Source: Craterostigma plantagineum
Lineage: Eukaryota > Streptophyta > Magnoliopsida > Lamiales > Linderniaceae
Direction of reading: 5' to 3'
Assembly (NCBI GenBank): GCA_027422505.1
Contig: JAPQWV010000749.1
Coordinates: forward strand, 1-64,000
DNA: 64,000 bases
A program made the translations under genes and the position numbers. Numbering within the stretch: the first letter of the stretch is position 1; every line of letters starts with the position of its first letter. Positions 44,512 through 64,000 of this stretch are shown piece by piece. Under the pieces are notes generated by a model, which was not told the DNA's origin, did no database searches, and worked only from the letters and a program-made list of their open reading frames with translations.

Positions 44512-46972
44512 ATGCGGGATTATGGAAGAAATGTAAGCAGCTATTCTAAGTATATATTCTGAAATCGTTTTTGGGGTTTTGCGTTTACTCTTCTAATCAT
44601 GTTTTTTCTTTATCAAGGAGTATGAAAACTGGGACGAGTATGAAGAGGAAGGTGACGAGCAAGAAGAGGAAGAAGGTTATGAGGAGCATGAAGAAGAAAC
44701 TTATCAGCCTACCCAGGAAGAAATGGATTATCTTGGCCTGAGGCAAAGGATAAAGGAGTCGATTAGAAAAAAGATGAAGAAGGAACTTGGAACTGCCAAA
44801 TCTGGTTCACGGGACCATACGAGTACTTTCCGTAAAGACAAGTGAGTTTCTGATTTGTGAGCCAATGTTGATCAGCTTTAGGTGTTAACCATGTTATTAC
44901 TAGCTTGCTACTGCTTGATAACATCTGCAATTTATTGCTAATCCGTTGCGTGTACGGTAAATATTTCCCATTGGGTTTTGTTTTCTGAAGTCATCTTGTG
45001 ATTCTGTTCTGCAGCTATGGTTCCTTCTTTGGACCATCACAACCAATTATTGCTCAGAGGGTCATTCAGAGAGCAAGTCACTATTGGAAAACCCTGATTT
45101 GGCTGCAAGAATCACCAAGGCTCACTATAATGTAAGTTTAACTGCTTCTACTCATGAAGCTATTATTTGTTCCTATAATGAGGCTAGCATTCTGCACAAG
45201 TAGCTAGATGGATTCAAAATGATATTACAGGCTTAGTCTTACGGATTAAAAAGGTGCTGATAGTGGGACCATATCTTATTATTTTTTTATAAAACAAAAT
45301 AATACAATATTCCAGTTGATTATATATATCATTACCCTATTAAGAACTTGATCATGTATGTCGTTTTTTATGAATCTTGAGGCAACAAATATCATTGTAC
45401 TTTTGATAAATTTAGAATCGCTAAATTACATACCATCACACTGGACAATTTTCTTACATTTACCTATTGCAGAAGAGTAAGACCTCGGGTACAGCTTCTG
45501 CTGGATCAAAGCCTCAAGCCAAAGGACTGCCGAAAGTTACCAATGGAGTAAGCATTAGTACATGCTGTGTAAGTGTTTGGTGATATAATCTATATAGTTT
45601 TCAATCTCATATATGACGTAATCTATGCAGTTGAAAAAGAAGGTTGAAATTCTCAAAAACACAAGGGACTATTCTTCTCTATTATCTGATGATGTCGAGA
45701 TTCCATCATCTGCAAAAGATCCTCAACCAAGAAATGCATCTGCCTCCAAGTCTGGTGTGCAACCTTCTTTTACTGTCTTGTTCTTTTCACATTCGCTCAG
45801 CTAATTTATCATTTTAACGCGGCTCATACGGTACTTTTGAACTTGAAAAAAATGTCATCAGCTGGACCTCAACCGAGAAGTAAGCCCGCGTTTGACGAAC
45901 GTGCCAGAGTGGGAGTTTCAAATGGCCGCGATGGAAAGAAACAAATACCCTACGATGGTCAAACCGATCTAAATCAGCACCACCAAAAGCAGTTCCATCG
46001 AGCAGATCTTCATTAGAGTTTAGGATGCAGCATTCTACTGGTAATGGAACAGTGCCTGGCGGTCTATGGGGACGCCCCGAGGTGATCCCTTGAGGAATCA
46101 TTTGCCTGCGACAGGGAAAAAGATTGCTCCGCCCACTGCAAAGTATCCTGCAAATGGTTCAAGCAAGAACAATCCTTCAAATCAGCAGCTCGCCGAGCGT
46201 AGACCAGCCCATGCAAATCCGCAGATTAAAGCCCTAAGATGACTCCTTCCCATGGGCAAGCTGCTTCTCTTGTTAAAAGACCATTAGATCAAACGAGGTA
46301 CTATCAAGAATCTAGCAAGCCAAAGGTCGTCAGTAAACAGGCATTGCCTTCATCGAAACCTCAGGTATTATTTGATATTGCAAAATTATTCTGTCTTTAG
46401 CGGAAAGGTGATTTATTTTGCATCATTTTTCTGAACATCTGGTTTTGCAGTTGAAAAAACCTATTTCGAAACCCCTGCTCGTCGATCTCCACCAGCTGAA
46501 CGTCCAAGAGCTAAACCTTCGCGGCGGCCCTTTGATGATAACTCTGATGGTGAAAATGCAATAAATATGATTAGACAGATGTTTAGGTACGTATGTTATT
46601 TATTTTATCATTGTTTTGGTTGTGTTGATTGTACATTGTGTTCCTCTTGAACCTTCTTGTAGGTATAATCCCAAGAAGTACCATGACGACGATGATGATA
46701 GTGACATGGAAGCCAATTTTGATGATATTCTTAGGGAAGAAGACCGCAGGTTATTTGCTTGATTAAGTTTCACTCTGTATACGAAGTTTACCCTACATGG
46801 ATTGTGTCTTGTATCACAAGTTACTTATATATATTATGACGTTTGAATTCCGTCGTCTATGTGCAGTGCGAAAATAGCTCGACAAGAAGATGAAGAACAG
46901 CTCAGGTTGATAGAAGAAGAGGAAAGAAGGGAGAAAATGCGTTTAGCAAGGAAGCGAAAGATGGGCCACTAA
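44512..46972 (+). CDS. SPT2 chromatin protein
   Basis: Nine exons with GT/AG: 44512-44532, 44618-44841, 45015-45132, 45473-45547, 45631-45754, 45862-about 46363, 46451-46586, 46663-46749 and 46867-46972. The protein starts MRDYGRN, has an acidic Glu-rich N-terminus, then TQEEMDYLGLRQRIKESIRK, SFFGPSQPIIAQRVI, a long basic/disordered middle, and the SPT2 C-terminal domain: RYNPKKYHDDDDDSDMEANF, DDILREED, SAKIARQEDEEQLRLIEEE and KRKMGH. SPT2 is a histone H3-H4 chaperone linked to transcription elongation. Single-base losses near 45070, 45970, 46080, 46245 and 46475 break the frame, each in a two- to four-base run; splice sites and both ends are intact, so sequencing error is likely. Confidence 0.85.
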
Positions 46973-47717
46973 ACATTTGCTTAATTGGAGGAATAATGTG
47001 AAAGGCGAAGTGTAAATTGTTGTCTTTAAGGTTATTGGGAGTTATTGCATTTGGCGCCTCCTTTTCTCCTTGAATGATATGACATGATTGTTCTTCTTCA
47101 TCATCTGTGTTGTTGGTAATTACTGTAAGTTCTTTCATCTCATGTCGAGCCTATATGAATTTTTTCCGAGAATGACACCGTTTGAATACGATACACAAGC
47201 CGTAAATTTCGGACGAGTTAAATAACAAATAAGGGATTCAGTTCAGCATTTTATTTTGAAATCTCAGACTAATATTACGTGTTTAAATTCATTACATGTG
47301 GCCCACTTCTGCATATTAATCTCGCCGTGCTTCTGTTTACCTTCATTATTCGTTATGTTGTCTTGTTCCCCAACAAACCTGTGACATCTGTTTCTTACTT
47401 GGTAGTATTAATTCTTTCTTCTTGTATTAACCATTACACCATTCCTCATATGGGAGGGTTGAGACCAGTTTCTTGATGAATACACAAATATTAGCTGTGA
47501 CGACATTACCATCATCTGTATATAATAACAACTGTTAATGGTGGCTTAACCTGAGGATCATGTTCGATATCGTTGCTCAGAAAGAAAGCAAGGAATCATT
47601 ACGTTACATTATTCACATTCAGTTCTTACACACACATGCGAGTAGGCAACACGGCATCATCACATCAGCAATTACTTTTTATTTTATTTAAATATATATT
47701 ATCACAGCAATCAATAT
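46973..47717. other. Spacer between convergent SPT2 and cis-prenyltransferase genes
   Basis: 3' flanks only; A/T-rich; no feature recognised. Confidence 0.5.
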
Positions 47718-63100
<15,383 letters not shown>

Positions 63101-63135
63101 TTTGGAAATAGCTTATATTGCCATGGTTACAATAC

Positions 63136-63139
<4 letters not shown>

Positions 63140-63183
<44 letters not shown>
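63140..63183. repeat. (TA)n microsatellite
   Basis: TA dinucleotide run upstream of the first recognised cis-prenyltransferase exon. Confidence 0.95.
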
Positions 63184-63184
<1 letters not shown>

Positions 63185-63480
63185 GTAGAGAGAGAGTCAT
63201 AGGCTCACTTGCCACATGAGAGTTGTGAATGCGCCGGCATGTTAAGTAGCTTGAAGAGGTGATCTTCACTTCACTTAAAATAGAAGCGATAATCGTGTTT
63301 GCCATGCAAGGGCACGTGACACGTACACGTGTATAAATATTCAACAGTTGAACCTTGAGTTATTCTTTTTCTTTTTTAATTTGCTTAGGAGTTAGGATTG
63401 TGTTTTAAGAAATGTTCATAAGATTGTTGTGCCAGTGGTATTCTTCCAGTTGCCTTTTGCGTAAAAAGTAAGTTTCACGA
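63184..63480. other. Upstream side of the cis-prenyltransferase gene
   Basis: No coding sequence recognised. It may hold the promoter or a transit-peptide exon that I could not identify. Confidence 0.4.
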
Positions 63481-64000
63481 TTAAGATTCTCAAAAATCAG
63501 GCAAAACCAAATTATTGAAGATTACTTGCAATGAAGAACCGGACAAGAATTCTCAGATAAAGCCCAGTGAAGAAGACGAGAAGGCGCGTTATCGAAGCAA
63601 GCTCATAAAAGCTTCAGTCGAGCAGAGAATGGCCACTGTTGATGGTCACGGCCTGCGACCTAAGAAGTCACGGCCGTGACCACTTATCAAGTTGCATCTG
63701 CCATCGACGATTTCCTCAACAGCTGGGTTTTGGTGCGCACTGTAGCTAGTTTAAAACCAGTCTTCTTCATCTCATCCTCAGTAATTTTCTCTGCAACTTG
63801 TAATCTGTAAAATCAGATCCACTGAGTGATAATAAAAGGATCATTGATCGTGGATGTAGGATTCAATTAAGAATCCGAACCACTTTAAGTGCTGCGTCTT
63901 TCATTTCCTGTTTTGCGATTTGATACAAATATATGTTAAGGTTGTAATTGTGAGGTGTTTTTCCATAACTCGCAGCAGAACAGAGGTAATGGAGCAATGG
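63481..64000 (+). mobile_element. Probable LTR of another retrotransposon, cut by the window edge
   Basis: 63810-63920 resembles the R/U5 part of plant LTRs: TAATAAAAGGATCATTGATC, GATGTAGGATTCAATTA, GAACCACTTTAA, CATTTCCTGTTTTGCGATTTG. Ends, primer site and genes are outside or not found. A 14-bp palindrome GTCACGGCCGTGAC lies at 63667-63680. Confidence 0.45.

Overview
This is a window of plant nuclear DNA, almost certainly from a eudicot. It has intron-rich genes with GT-AG splice sites and plant-only families: an LRK10L/WAK-like receptor kinase, an F-box/FBA protein, a SABATH methyltransferase, a DUF4228 (PADRE) protein, an Aux/IAA repressor, SPT2 and a cis-prenyltransferase. More than half of the window is transposon sequence of many classes. 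No rRNA, tRNA, CRISPR or prokaryotic signal was seen.

Layout. 1-5.1 kb: the damaged 3' half of a casein kinase 2 alpha-like gene (+), a T-rich spacer, and a broken SEC11 signal-peptidase gene (-). 5.2-13.6 kb: an old 5'-truncated Ty1-copia element, split inside its reverse transcriptase by a 3,443-bp TG...CA solo LTR with a 5-bp target duplication; that LTR carries a fold-back MITE. 14.2-19.8 kb: an LRK10L receptor kinase (+), an F-box gene (-), and a partial tandem copy of the receptor's kinase end. 20.3-24.5 kb: a small basic protein gene (+), a SABATH methyltransferase (-) and a DUF4228/PADRE gene (+). 24.8-29.4 kb: a 1,052-bp solo LTR, a PIF/Harbinger element with divergent transposase and ORF1 whose transposase is split by a hAT MITE, and a second hAT MITE.

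30,217-41,001 is a 10.8-kb Mutator-like element with matching imperfect ends and a perfect 9-bp target duplication. It carries a DEK_C-domain reading frame, a DUF1985-ULP1-like gene, and a transposase gene whose 5' end is an inverted copy of the 5' end of the ULP1-like gene. Five arrays of a GGGTCCC-cored repeat are scattered in it. This Kaonashi-like element is the most unusual object in the window, and it sits about 0.7 kb upstream of the Aux/IAA start codon.

41.7-47 kb: Aux/IAA (+), a Stowaway MITE and SPT2 (+). 47.7-63.1 kb: one cis-prenyltransferase gene (-) whose first coding intron of about 14.5 kb holds a recent SIRE-like copia element with three LTRs, one of them carrying a CACTA element. 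The right edge looks like part of another retrotransposon.

A warning applies to every gene call. Nearly all host genes here are broken by single-base indels in short homopolymers, and the two copies of a 4-kb repeat inside the SIRE-like element differ mainly in the same way. Residual sequencing error is therefore a serious alternative to true pseudogenes, and frames should be checked against reads before any gene is declared dead.
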